64,000 bases of DNA, from the NCBI GenBank assembly GCA_013099015.1, contig CP039998.1:372001-436000 (forward strand), written 5' to 3'. The notes under the pieces are model-generated. The model saw only the letters and a list, made by a program, of their open reading frames with translations. It was not told where the DNA came from and did no database searches. This DNA is from Candidatus Saccharibacteria bacterium oral taxon 488 (GTDB lineage: Bacteria > Patescibacteriota > Saccharimonadia > Saccharimonadales > Saccharimonadaceae). This document shows positions 43,576 through 51,607 of this stretch, piece after piece. Each line of letters begins with the position of its first letter. Positions within the stretch are counted from its first letter, which is position 1. Position numbers and translations under genes: made by a program.

Positions 43576-45299
43576 TGTCGGTATTGCTGGCAAATAGTAC
43601 GTTGGCGATTAAGCTCGATCAGTTTGGTCGAGTGAGTTCACTGTCATTCCCGCACGTTGGCCGCGAAGTTCAGAATCGACAAGCCGTGCATCGGATCGGT
43701 GTGTGGGTGGACGGCGAGTTTTCGTGGATTGATGATGGCGCGTGGCGGGTGACGATGCGATTGCCGCAGGGAGCGCTGGTGGCGCACACGGTGCTCAAGC
43801 ATGAGCGATTGGGGCTGGTGCTGGAGTGCGATGATTTCGTTGATAGCAAGGTTAATGTATTTGGTCGTAATATTCACGTGGTCAATCTGCGGACTGAGAC
43901 ACGCCAGGTGAGGTTGTTTTTGCATCAGGCGTTCCGGCTATACGATGATGGTCAAGCGATTGACACGGCGCAGTATGTTGAGGCCTCGCGGGCGCTGCTA
44001 CATTATCGTGGGCGACGGGCGTTTGCCGTTGGCCTACGGACATTTGATGGGCGTGATTTCGATCGGTGGACGGTCGGGCGATTTGGCGATGGGCTGGATG
44101 GAGCGTGGCGCGACGGGGAGGATGGCGAACTAGCGGGCTGTCCGCATGAGTATGGCATGACTGACTCGGTGCTGGGCTGCTCGCTGCGGCTGGCGGCGTT
44201 GGCGTCGGATCGCTGTACCTACTGGTTGGCGGCCGGGACGTCGATCAAGGAAGCGCTAGGGCTGCACGAAAAGACGCGTAATGTCGGCTTGGTGCGGAGC
44301 TTGGTGCGGACGACGGATGCCTGGCACAAGTGGCTGAGTCCCGGTTTTCGCGCAGTACAGAAATTGCCGCCAGCCTACCGCCAGACTTTCGTTAATTCCC
44401 TGCTAACCCTGCGGGCTCACGTGGATGAATCCGGACTGATACTCACTGATGACTCGGCGGGCGGGTGTCGTCTATACGACGCAGCGTTCGCGCTGTGGCC
44501 GCTGATTCGGCTGGGCTATGGCAATGAGGCGGCGATGTTTTTCGAGGCTTGCCGGCGGATATTTGAGGCTGATGGTTACTTCGCGCCAGCATATTATACG
44601 GATGGCGAGCCAGTGGCGACTGATACTGCGTGGCGTCAAGACCGGCCGCCAATGCGCTTGAGGGACGCGGCGGCGGTACTATTTATCTTCTGTCAATTTG
44701 CGACGTCGCGAGTTGGCATGGAGCGCTCGCGGCAGCTATATCAATCGGTGGCCACCAAGGTAGCGACATTTGTGACGGATAATTGGGATAATCTGGCGGC
44801 GGACGACGACGCGACGTTCGTTTGGCGGTTGTCACGCGCAGCACTGGAGCAAGCGAGCGAACTCGCGCAGCAGCATGACGACCCAGCCAATGCGGTGCAG
44901 TGGCGGACCTGCGCTGACGATATTAGCACGCAGCTGGCGGGGCGTGATGCTGATGAGGTGACGATGGATGCGGTGTATGCTGCCTATATGTTTGGCGTTG
45001 AGGGCGAGGCTGACTGGACCAAGCAACTAGTTAGTGAGGCGACACAAACATTAGCGGCGGTTGACGGTCTGTTCAAGCGACGGGCGGATGATCCAGATAG
45101 TAGCGTGGTCGCTAGTTTGTGGCTGGCGCAATATTATATCGAGACGGGAGAGCTGGCGCGAGCAGAGCGAATCGTTGACTTGATCCGTGAGCGGCGCATT
45201 GCCAAAACTGGCGCGGTAAGTGAGCATAACGCGTCGTCGGTGGTGGCTTCGGCTGAATATGTCAATACCTTGCTCGATATGATCGTGGCCCAGCGCTGA
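43575..45299 (+). CDS. GH15-like glucoamylase/glucan hydrolase
   Basis: 574 residues. N-terminal beta domain, then an (alpha/alpha)6-barrel: LYDAAFALWPLIRLGYGNEA, DTAWRQDRPPMRLRDAAAVL, and a late SVVASLWLAQYYIETGE region that in GH15 carries a catalytic glutamate (here IETGE or SEHNAS are candidates). Start ATG 43575 overlaps the previous TGA; GAGG lies upstream. Removes glucose from alpha-glucan ends. Third gene of the operon, followed by a terminator. Confidence 0.82.
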   Translation: MSVLLANSTLAIKLDQFGRVSSLSFPHVGREVQNRQAVHRIGVWVDGEFSWIDDGAWRVTMRLPQGALVAHTVLKHERLGLVLECDDFVDSKVNVFGRNIHVVNLRTETRQVRLFLHQAFRLYDDGQAIDTAQYVEASRALLHYRGRRAFAVGLRTFDGRDFDRWTVGRFGDGLDGAWRDGEDGELAGCPHEYGMTDSVLGCSLRLAALASDRCTYWLAAGTSIKEALGLHEKTRNVGLVRSLVRTTDAWHKWLSPGFRAVQKLPPAYRQTFVNSLLTLRAHVDESGLILTDDSAGGCRLYDAAFALWPLIRLGYGNEAAMFFEACRRIFEADGYFAPAYYTDGEPVATDTAWRQDRPPMRLRDAAAVLFIFCQFATSRVGMERSRQLYQSVATKVATFVTDNWDNLAADDDATFVWRLSRAALEQASELAQQHDDPANAVQWRTCADDISTQLAGRDADEVTMDAVYAAYMFGVEGEADWTKQLVSEATQTLAAVDGLFKRRADDPDSSVVASLWLAQYYIETGELARAERIVDLIRERRIAKTGAVSEHNASSVVASAEYVNTLLDMIVAQR

Positions 45300-45351
45300 G
45301 GTCAGCGCATGAAAATTAAACTGGCCTGCTGATTTGGTCGTTTGCCACAAA

Positions 45352-45384
45352 TAAAAAACCACCCCTGTCTGAGGGGGTGGTTTT
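45352..45384. terminator. Bidirectional terminator between the glucan operon and rpmG
   Basis: AACCACCCC/GGGGTGGTT stem with TTTT on the plus side and an A-run on the other. Confidence 0.85.
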
Positions 45385-45396
45385 CGCTTGATGTCA

Positions 45397-45618
45397 TTAG
45401 CCCTTGCGCGGCTTGACCTCGTTGCGGCCGAGGTTTTTCTTGGTCTCGGTGTAGGTTGCGTGCTGGCGGGCCACTGGATCGTATTTTCGGAGCGTCAGCT
45501 TGCCCTGCCCTTTTGTGGTGCGGTTTTGGGTGTTGACCGTGGTGTAGTACGTGCGGTGGCCGCTCAAATTACTGACCAAACCAATCAACTTCCGCTTCGT
45601 ATTCTTCTTCTTTGCCAT
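45397..45618 (-). CDS. rpmG: Ribosomal protein bL33, cysteine-free
   Basis: 73 residues, longer than the usual 50 or so. TYYTTVNTQNRTTKGQGKLT and LRKYDPVARQHATYTETKKN match L33; no CxxC pairs, so it is the zinc-independent form. The C-terminal NLGRNEVKPRKG is an extension. Own promoter TGC-TATAAT around 45655-45660. Confidence 0.88.
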   Translation of the reverse strand: MAKKKNTKRKLIGLVSNLSGHRTYYTTVNTQNRTTKGQGKLTLRKYDPVARQHATYTETKKNLGRNEVKPRKG

Positions 45619-45720
45619 CTCTTTACTCGTTACGTTTATTTACAATCTTGACCGATTATAGCACAGATAATTAGGAAACGCTAGGGGTGCTGACAAGGAA
45701 AATTGCTCTTGCCCCCCGCG

Positions 45721-46392
45721 CTAATACCAGCGTACCATCTCATCAAGTGGCCGGCGGCTGCGCGGGTGTGGCCGGTCACTCCGGCTGGCGTAGCCGAGCG
45801 CCAGCATGAGAACCGGCAGATCTTTGGCTGGGTCAATGAGCTGGTGGGTTGTCAGTACCTCTGTCGCTTGATCAATCGAAAATCCCTCAATCGGACACGA
45901 GTCAATCCCCCGCTCCGCTGCCACCAGCATGGCAAAGCCGAGGGCGATGTATGCCTGGTGCGCTGACCACTGGTGCAGCCCGTCAGGCGCGTCCATCAGC
46001 TTGAAATCTTTCTTGGCCCACTGCTTCCAGAAGGTCTTGTAGGCGGTGCGCTCGACCAGATTCATGCGCTTTACATCACGGAGTATGTGATCGATGTGGT
46101 CGCTAAGCGCGTCGGCCGTCTTGGCGGTAAAAATCAGGAAATGACTGGCATCAAAGCGCGGCTTGTTAATCGGCGCGCATTTTTTCAGATCCTGGCGCAG
46201 CTGCTGATCTTGGGCGACGATGACGTCGAATTGCTCAAAACCGTACGAGGTTGGCGTGAGGCGAATTGCCTCAAGGATCAGCTCCATATCTTGGTCAGAA
46301 ATCTTTTTATCAGCATCAAATTTCTTGCAGGCATGGCGAAAATCCAGCGCTTTGGTAATTTCCGCTGCTGAAATGGTTGGTTTGCTGGTCAT
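45721..46392 (-). CDS. Nitroreductase family NAD(P)H-dependent oxidoreductase
   Basis: 223 residues. FMN-binding pattern FRHACKKFDADKKI at the N-terminus, LTPTSYGFEQFDVIVAQD, AYIALGFAMLVAAERGIDSC and LALGYASRSDRPHPRSRRPL. This is the NfsB/YfkO type. Substrate not predictable. AGGAGG precedes the ATG, which overlaps the alkylation repair gene stop by four bases. Confidence 0.9.
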   Translation of the reverse strand: MTSKPTISAAEITKALDFRHACKKFDADKKISDQDMELILEAIRLTPTSYGFEQFDVIVAQDQQLRQDLKKCAPINKPRFDASHFLIFTAKTADALSDHIDHILRDVKRMNLVERTAYKTFWKQWAKKDFKLMDAPDGLHQWSAHQAYIALGFAMLVAAERGIDSCPIEGFSIDQATEVLTTHQLIDPAKDLPVLMLALGYASRSDRPHPRSRRPLDEMVRWY

Positions 46393-47090
46393 TGGCGTCC
46401 TCCTTTTTGTTGCCTAATGATACGTTGCTCTTCGGGAGTGAATCGCCGCGATTCGCGCATTTTTTGGTAAGCTTTGTTGCGCGTCCAGGTGTCGATATGC
46501 TCATTTTCTAATTCAGCCAGCGTTAGCTCAAAAAAGTGTACTGCCGTCGTAGCATATAGCCAGGCCAGCGCCATTTTGACGTAATAATAACCGTCGTGTT
46601 TAACGTTTCGCAGCGCTGCGAAAACCTGATCGATGTGTGCTTCGTCTAGGAAATTAGTCATCAGCGAAATCACGCCGTAGCGCACCGTGAACTCGTCTTC
46701 ATTCTGCAAGCATTCTAGTGCAAAATCCCACCACACTTCGCCAGCAAAGCGTCGCTTTTTCTCTACAAATATATCGATGTGCGCCCACGAATCAACGTGT
46801 GGCAGATATTGCTTGGCTAGATCAATCATCGTCTGGTCATCGAGCCGAGCGTGCGTGATCAGCAGCCCGCATAGCAACACGTATTCAAATGATTCGTTCT
46901 TGGCTGTTAGTAATTTGCTAATGTCCGCTGCGCTCATATTAGGCGCTAATTTCCTCGCCAACCGCCGTAAATCCGGCACGCGCACGCCGATGACCGGCAT
47001 CTTGGTGTTGACGATACGATGGTTAAAGACAGCGTAGGATTCGTTGCCTTGGGCAAGCGTTTCGAGTTGGCGCGTGAGGTCTTGAAGCAT
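46389..47090 (-). CDS. DNA alkylation repair protein, AlkD-like
   Basis: 233 residues of HEAT-like helices. Signature VIGVRVPDLRRLARKLAPN and the VDSWAHIDIF segment with the tryptophan and aspartate that mark AlkC/AlkD glycosylases; later YGVISLMTNFLDEAHI. It removes bulky alkylpurines without base flipping in known members. Start is 6 bases after TATAAT, so leaderless. Operon with the nitroreductase. Confidence 0.87.
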   Translation of the reverse strand: MLQDLTRQLETLAQGNESYAVFNHRIVNTKMPVIGVRVPDLRRLARKLAPNMSAADISKLLTAKNESFEYVLLCGLLITHARLDDQTMIDLAKQYLPHVDSWAHIDIFVEKKRRFAGEVWWDFALECLQNEDEFTVRYGVISLMTNFLDEAHIDQVFAALRNVKHDGYYYVKMALAWLYATTAVHFFELTLAELENEHIDTWTRNKAYQKMRESRRFTPEEQRIIRQQKGGRQ

Positions 47091-47096
47091 ATGTTT

Positions 47097-47102
47097 ATTA
47101 TA
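47097..47102 (-). promoter_or_regulatory. Leaderless promoter of the AlkD-like gene
   Basis: TATAAT, 6 bases to the ATG. Confidence 0.6.
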
Positions 47103-47104
47103 AC

Positions 47105-47623
47105 CTATAAGTGGTGCATTGCTAACGCTGCTCCCACTGTTTCGGCAAAACCCGGCATGAGCTTCATCTTGGGAACTTCTTTGAGATTAAACCAGGCAGC
47201 GGATTTATTTTCCCAATTAAGCCGGGGCGTAACGGTACCTGCTAGTTCAACGAGGACGGCAACAACATGCCATTCACGATCTAGTTGCTGGTCAATCTGT
47301 ACAAATGGCCGGCTGAGCTTCATATTGATAATATGTTGCCTTGAAATGCCGACCTCTTCGGCTAGTTCACTATACGCGATGTCTTCAATACTAAGATTAG
47401 GGTTGTCGATAAAACCGGATATGCCGTTAATCAGCTCCGGATAGGCGATAACCTCAGCGCTACGTTTAGTCAGGAGGACTTGATCGCCCGAGACAACAAC
47501 ACAGTTTAACACAAAACACACACGTTCATCAGTATAGTTAATTCGTCCATCTTCAAAACGTGGATAATCAGCCGTAAGGTCGCGAATGTGTTGCATGTAG
47601 GCGGCAGACGATTGCTTATCCAT
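47105..47623 (-). CDS. NUDIX hydrolase
   Basis: 172 residues. Nudix box region GISGFIDNPNLSIEDIAYSE followed by LAEEVGI: the EExG core is kept but the arginine of REUxEE is serine, so activity may differ. VLLTKRS before the box is typical. Start ATG 47623, 30 bases downstream of tRNA-Thr on the same strand; it has no clear promoter of its own and may be transcribed with the tRNA. Confidence 0.85.
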   Translation of the reverse strand: MDKQSSAAYMQHIRDLTADYPRFEDGRINYTDERVCFVLNCVVVSGDQVLLTKRSAEVIAYPELINGISGFIDNPNLSIEDIAYSELAEEVGISRQHIINMKLSRPFVQIDQQLDREWHVVAVLVELAGTVTPRLNWENKSAAWFNLKEVPKMKLMPGFAETVGAALAMHHL

Positions 47624-47652
47624 GTTTAGTACAAATAATCTAAAAATCAAAA

Positions 47653-47728
47653 TGGAGCCACGATCGGGGCTTGAACCCGAGACCTCATCCTTACCATGGA
47701 TGCGCTCTACCAACTGAGCTATCGCGGC
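47653..47728 (-). tRNA. tRNA-Thr (GGT anticodon)
   Basis: Acceptor GCCGCGA with G-U pairing to TCGTGGC, anticodon stem CATCC/GGATG with loop ATGGTAA giving anticodon GGT, T-arm TCGGG-TTCAAGC-CCCGA, encoded CCA. 76 nt. It precedes a NUDIX gene on the same strand. Confidence 0.94.
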
Positions 47729-47882
47729 ATTACACCATCGCCTGCGGCATGCGCGCTCTACGTATGTTCACGTTTCACGCGTAGAAGCTATCGCGGTACA
47801 CCGGCTACGCCCGAAAACGGCGCGGCAACATTCGTATTGTACCATATTCACGTGGCCGTGCAAAGACGATGGCGTTCTCAGA

Positions 47883-48479
47883 CTACTTCTCTGCCTCGAC
47901 CTGATCTGGCTTGTCGGTGGCTTCAGGGGCGGTTGGCGCAGTTGTTTCTTTGGGCTCTTCTTTGTGCGCTGTCGGCTTGTTAGCTTTGGCTGAGTCAAAC
48001 TCAGATTCGATTTCGCTAAGCACATAGCCCATAGCGGCGACCAGGGCGATAGCGACGACTCCGCTCGCAACGTCGTAGTAATGAGTGAAGAAGCTGAGAA
48101 TAAAGGTGACAACGGTGGCAAGGAACGTAACGACAATGCCAGCGGTAGTAAAGAGCCAGCCTCGGGTTTGCTTGCGTCGTAGCGGTGAGATGGCCAGTCC
48201 GAAGAGGACGACTTCGGTGATCGCAAAGATCAGCGTGATGATCTGCTGCAGGCGAATGAGAACGATGTTGGGTACAAAAATAGAAACGCCAAAGAGCGAG
48301 ATGCGGTCAGCCTGCGACAGAAGTGATAGGGCTGAGGTTAGTGACAAAGCAGCCACCACCGCCAACATTGCAGCGACAATCCAGAGGTTGTCGGCGACCG
48401 CTTGGCGCGACTGCTTGGGCATGCGCGGTAATGGTTTATAGAGTGCTTTGAGTGTTTTAGCAAATGGAAATCGTTTCAT
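47883..48479 (-). CDS. Four-helix membrane protein of unknown function
   Basis: 198 residues. Hydrophobic segments near residues 32-55, 62-98, 108-130 and 133-152; a basic N-terminus and a long acidic/Pro-rich cytoplasmic tail (KEEPKETTAPTAPEATDKPD). No family recognised. TATTAT ends 6 bases before the ATG. Confidence 0.65.
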   Translation of the reverse strand: MKRFPFAKTLKALYKPLPRMPKQSRQAVADNLWIVAAMLAVVAALSLTSALSLLSQADRISLFGVSIFVPNIVLIRLQQIITLIFAITEVVLFGLAISPLRRKQTRGWLFTTAGIVVTFLATVVTFILSFFTHYYDVASGVVAIALVAAMGYVLSEIESEFDSAKANKPTAHKEEPKETTAPTAPEATDKPDQVEAEK

Positions 48480-48485
48480 GATTTG

Positions 48486-48491
48486 ATAATA
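48486..48491 (-). promoter_or_regulatory. Leaderless promoter of the 47883-48479 gene
   Basis: TGC-TATTAT, 6 bases to the ATG. Confidence 0.55.
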
Positions 48492-48515
48492 GCATGTTGG
48501 GAGCTGGTGAGCAAC

Positions 48516-48815
48516 TTAGCGTGAAGTACGGGTGGATTTTGTGGCGCGCGCTCGGGTTGGCTTGGCTGGCCGCGGCAAGCGCGGCGTAATGATGGCGTCC
48601 AGTACTGTCCAGGCGACGCTGTTGACCAAGAAGACCACGCCGACGATACCGGCGATTGAGGCGGCCAGATGTGCGGCCGAATTACTGATCAGGATTAGCC
48701 CGCCGCCGACAGTCAAGCTAATGATAGCTAGGGCGACGTAGGCCTGCTGTAACTTGAGGCGCTGATTTTTCTGCTCGTTCCAGGTGATCAGCCCTCGCTT
48801 GATAAGCTCTAACAT
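48516..48815 (-). CDS. Small two-helix membrane protein
   Basis: 99 residues. Helices at about residues 25-45 and 48-72, then a basic tail (RLPRPAKPTRARATKSTRTS). ATG 48815 is 7 bases after TATAAT, which favours it over the upstream ATG 48851. No family recognised. The basic tail could contact nucleic acid or ribosome. Confidence 0.6.
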   Translation of the reverse strand: MLELIKRGLITWNEQKNQRLKLQQAYVALAIISLTVGGGLILISNSAAHLAASIAGIVGVVFLVNSVAWTVLDAIITPRLPRPAKPTRARATKSTRTSR

Positions 48816-48822
48816 GCTCGAA

Positions 48823-48828
48823 ATTATA
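48823..48828 (-). promoter_or_regulatory. Leaderless promoter of the 48516-48815 gene
   Basis: TGC-TATAAT, 7 bases to the ATG; fixes the start. Confidence 0.6.
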
Positions 48829-48866
48829 GCATTGTTTATGAGTAAAGTCAACTTTACCTATAGTTG

Positions 48867-49250
48867 CTAGTTAGTCACTAGACAAAACGTATTTCCATCG
48901 GGGTCTCGCATAACTACCCAGCGCCAGTTGCCTTCCGACTTTTCTTCTACGAGCTTTCCGCCAAGGTCGATTATTTGTTGAATAGCTTCATCAATATCGT
49001 CGACAACAATATCAATATGCATCCCGAGAGATTCTTGATCGGGAACTTGTTGGATACTAATTGTTACCCCATCCTCATTATTAGTCGATGGTAGATCAAT
49101 GTATGGCGGTGAGACATCACCCAGCTCTCTGCCGGTTACGGCACTCCAGAACTTTGCCGATTCTTTACTGTCTGTTGAGTTTATGATAAGGTATCCAACC
49201 CTACCAATAGGCGTTTTTCTTTCCTCTGGCGTTACCCTTTTCTCTTCCAT
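48867..49250 (-). CDS. VOC (glyoxalase/bleomycin-resistance) family protein
   Basis: 127 residues. VGYLIINSTDSKESAKFWSA opens the first beta-alpha-beta unit; MHIDIVVDDIDEAIQQIIDL and RDPDGNTFCLVT close the second. Metal-binding H and E positions are partly present. The family includes lyases and antibiotic-binding proteins; function unknown. TATAAT ends 6 bases before the ATG. Confidence 0.88.
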   Translation of the reverse strand: MEEKRVTPEERKTPIGRVGYLIINSTDSKESAKFWSAVTGRELGDVSPPYIDLPSTNNEDGVTISIQQVPDQESLGMHIDIVVDDIDEAIQQIIDLGGKLVEEKSEGNWRWVVMRDPDGNTFCLVTN

Positions 49251-49256
49251 AGTTTC

Positions 49257-49262
49257 ATTATA
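49257..49262 (-). promoter_or_regulatory. Leaderless promoter of the VOC gene
   Basis: TGA-TATAAT, 6 bases to the ATG. Confidence 0.6.
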
Positions 49263-49364
49263 TCAAAAGAAGGCCAGAAAGAACTCTGAGACGGCTATCG
49301 CCATTACTGCGAGTGCGTTCGGCGTATTCATCGGTATGGCACTGGTGATTGGGCTGATGTAGCT

Positions 49365-49704
49365 ATGCCGTATAATGAAGCCATCGCCGACCAAGTGCAG
49401 CTAGACCTCGCACATTTGCCCGACACGCACGAAATCAAGATGTATGGTGGTATTGCCTTTATGGTCAACAACAAAATGTGCGCTTGCGTTGGTGGTAGCA
49501 AAACAGACAACATCATGGTGCGTATCGGCGCGGATGTATACGAGGATGCACTGAAACGAAAGGGCGCGCGCCCGACAATCATGAAAGATCGATCGTCCGA
49601 TCAAAGGTTATATCGACCTCGACGGCGAAGAGCGAAAGGACTTTAGGGAGTGGGTAGAGTTGGTGTTAAGGTTTAATGAAGAATTGGTAAGCAAGAAGAA
49701 GTAA
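49365..49704 (+). pseudogene. TfoX N-terminal domain protein, frameshifted
   Basis: KMYGGIAFMVNNKMCACVGG and NIMVRIGADVYEDALKRKGA match the TfoX N-terminal family. After MKDRSS the frame continues only if one base is skipped near 49598: then IKGYIDLDGEERKDFREWV and ELVLRFNEELVSKKK to a stop at 49704, as expected for the family. A sequencing error or mutation is likely. TfoX/Sxy proteins regulate competence elsewhere; these stand-alone domains have no known role. Confidence 0.7.
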
Positions 49705-49755
49705 TCCCAGAGATACGCTATATCTAGCGCATATACACCAGATATGGCGTAGCTA

Positions 49756-50616
49756 TTACTTATTGCTCTCTTCAAAAGCAAGTCGCCCACGTGTCGCAAC
49801 AATCGCCACAATTGCTAGCACTGTCAGACTGAGTGCAGCAGGCCAGTTGTTGGCGATAGCAACGCCGCTGAGCGTTGCGACAACAAAGAGCGACCAGTTG
49901 ACGCTATTGTGCGCGAGTATGGCAAGAAACACACTGCCGCGCGCCTTGTTGACGAGCCATGACATCACGACCGACATACTCACCACTAGTACAAGGTACG
50001 CCCATAACTGCGAAACACCACTACGTGCTGTGTCCCATTCGGAAGTAAAGAATAATGGTATATGCCATAGACAGTGCACAACTCCCAAAATAACCGCCGC
50101 AACTAGCGGGTGATACCGCTGCTGCAAACGATGAAGAGCAAAGCCTCGCCAGCCGCCCTCTTCTTGTATCGGACCACCAGCAAGATATATGACAAATGTG
50201 ACGAGCAGCGTCGTGATAATCGCAGGCGATATGTCGGACGAAATCCCGACACCACCAAAGAGGAAATACGCCGCACAAATCGCGAGAGGAATTGCCGCGA
50301 ATGCGAGAATATATGCCAGTGGGTGCGCTCGCCACTGCGTAAAGCTCTTTTGTAGTTGCTTTACTCCTTTGCGTCCACTCGCAATGCGAGTAACAACAAA
50401 CACTGCAACCAGCGGCCCCGCAATAAGCCCGAGCTGATTGATGCCGGCAACCGCAGAACGTGGCAGCTCATACGGTAGCAACCCGACACCTGTCTGCGAC
50501 AACCACCACGGACTCCACCCAATCCACGACCCAAGATATGCGAGAATAAAAAATGACGCTAGGGGATAGGCACGAACAGTGCTAATGAACTTGTTTTTTA
50601 TAGATAGCTGGCTCAT
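49756..50616 (-). CDS. CPBP family intramembrane metalloprotease
   Basis: 286 residues, about eight membrane helices. Motif 1 EEGGWRGFALHRL (EExxxR) and motif 2 GVVHCLWHIPLF, the metal-binding site of CAAX-protease/bacteriocin-processing (Abi) proteins. Likely roles are processing or immunity at the membrane; substrate unknown. TATAAT ends 6 bases before the ATG. Confidence 0.9.
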   Translation of the reverse strand: MSQLSIKNKFISTVRAYPLASFFILAYLGSWIGWSPWWLSQTGVGLLPYELPRSAVAGINQLGLIAGPLVAVFVVTRIASGRKGVKQLQKSFTQWRAHPLAYILAFAAIPLAICAAYFLFGGVGISSDISPAIITTLLVTFVIYLAGGPIQEEGGWRGFALHRLQQRYHPLVAAVILGVVHCLWHIPLFFTSEWDTARSGVSQLWAYLVLVVSMSVVMSWLVNKARGSVFLAILAHNSVNWSLFVVATLSGVAIANNWPAALSLTVLAIVAIVATRGRLAFEESNK

Positions 50617-50622
50617 GGATTT

Positions 50623-50628
50623 ATTATA
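50623..50628 (-). promoter_or_regulatory. Leaderless promoter of the CPBP protease gene
   Basis: TATAAT, 6 bases to the ATG. Confidence 0.6.
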
Positions 50629-50683
50629 CCTTGCTGGTGATGTTATTGTGACCAGCGGCGCGGCTCACAGTTTTGTCCTGTTT

Positions 50684-50768
50684 TGGTGCCGGAAGTAGGA
50701 CTCGAACCTACGAAGCCTGACGGCGGGAGATTTACAGTCTCCTGTGATTGCCACTACACGATTCCGGC
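50684..50768 (-). tRNA. tRNA-Tyr (GTA anticodon)
   Basis: Acceptor GCCGGAA/TTCCGGC, anticodon stem GGAGA/TCTCC with loop CTGTAAA giving GTA, long variable arm typical of bacterial tRNA-Tyr, T-arm GTAGG-TTCGAGT-CCTAC, encoded CCA. 85 nt. Confidence 0.95.
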
Positions 50769-50775
50769 GTGTATT

Positions 50776-50852
50776 TGGAGCCGATTCAGGGATTCGAACC
50801 CAGGACCTGCTGTTTACAAAACAGCTGCTCTAACCAGCTGAGCTAAATCGGC
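50776..50852 (-). tRNA. tRNA-Thr (TGT anticodon)
   Basis: Acceptor GCCGATT/AATCGGC, anticodon stem GCTGT/ACAGC with loop TTTGTAA giving TGT, T-arm CTGGG-TTCGAAT-CCCTG, encoded CCA. 77 nt, seven bases upstream of tRNA-Tyr in the same transcript. Confidence 0.95.
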
Positions 50853-50894
50853 ATCTTGAACGATTGTAGCAAGTTTTGCAGCCCAAGACAAGGT

Positions 50895-51593
50895 CTACAT
50901 GATCACTTTTCGTGATTGTTGCCGCGGCTGGCGTGGCTGCTGAGGATGAGCTGGGTGTGGCGAACGGCGCGGGACGGCGGCTGGCTTGTCGGGTGTGAGC
51001 ATGGCCGTGGCGCGCTCGCGAAGTTTGGCGGCTTGTTCGGGCTGCTTGGCGCTGTCGTAGGCTTGAGCAAGCGTGTTCAATGTGTGCGGCGTCGGTTCGA
51101 GCTCAGCGGCCTTTTCTAGCGCCGCCAGCATCTTCTTCGTATTACCTAATTTCTCCTGAACCTTGGCGTAGGCGATGTGCCGGGCGGCATGACTGGCCTC
51201 CATATCAAGCGCCTGCTCAAACGCCAGCGCCGCCTTGACGTAATCCTGTGTCTCGTAGTAAATGAGGCCGACATTGTGTAGGCTCGAGGCGCTCGGCTCG
51301 AGGCTCTGGGCGATTTCAAAGCACTCGATGGCGTCCTTGTAGGCACGCTGCTTGGCATACAAAATCCCCAGGCGATTGTAGGCTGTGGCATTTTTCTCAT
51401 CGACGCGCAGGATGGTTAGGAGTGCCTTTTCGGCACGCAGATATTTGTTTTCACGCAGCGACTCTTGAGCGATAGCCCAGAGCTTGTCAAGTTTCTCTGA
51501 CAATTTAACTGGTAAGTTTTGTGCTTCGCCGACTGACGGCTGATACCAAACTGCCCACACCATAACCAGCAGGATAACTAATAATCCAGACAT
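50895..51593 (-). CDS. Membrane-anchored TPR protein
   Basis: 232 residues. An N-terminal helix (MSGLLVILLVMVWAVWYQPS) anchors at least four tetratricopeptide repeats (residues 35-195: for example AYNRLGILYAKQRAYKDAIE and SLHNVGLIYYETQDYVKAAL), then a Pro/Gln/Arg-rich tail. A scaffold for protein complexes at the membrane. ATG 51593 is chosen over ATG 51599, because the latter is only two bases after the TATAAT box and cannot be transcribed. Confidence 0.85.
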   Translation of the reverse strand: MSGLLVILLVMVWAVWYQPSVGEAQNLPVKLSEKLDKLWAIAQESLRENKYLRAEKALLTILRVDEKNATAYNRLGILYAKQRAYKDAIECFEIAQSLEPSASSLHNVGLIYYETQDYVKAALAFEQALDMEASHAARHIAYAKVQEKLGNTKKMLAALEKAAELEPTPHTLNTLAQAYDSAKQPEQAAKLRERATAMLTPDKPAAVPRRSPHPAHPQQPRQPRQQSRKVIM

Positions 51594-51601
51594 ATGCATC
51601 C

Positions 51602-51607
51602 ATTATA
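51602..51607 (-). promoter_or_regulatory. Promoter of the TPR gene
   Basis: TGG-TATAAT, 8 bases to ATG 51593. Confidence 0.6.

Noticed and set aside
47729-47882. Partial duplicate of tRNA-Thr
   Set aside because: Only an 11-base match to the tRNA 5' end (near 47787) beside a small hairpin; too short to call a pseudo-tRNA.
49263-49362. C-terminal remnant of a membrane protein
   Set aside because: One hydrophobic stretch (SETAIAITASAFGVFIGMAL) ends at a stop, but there is no start codon or partner segment; could be chance.
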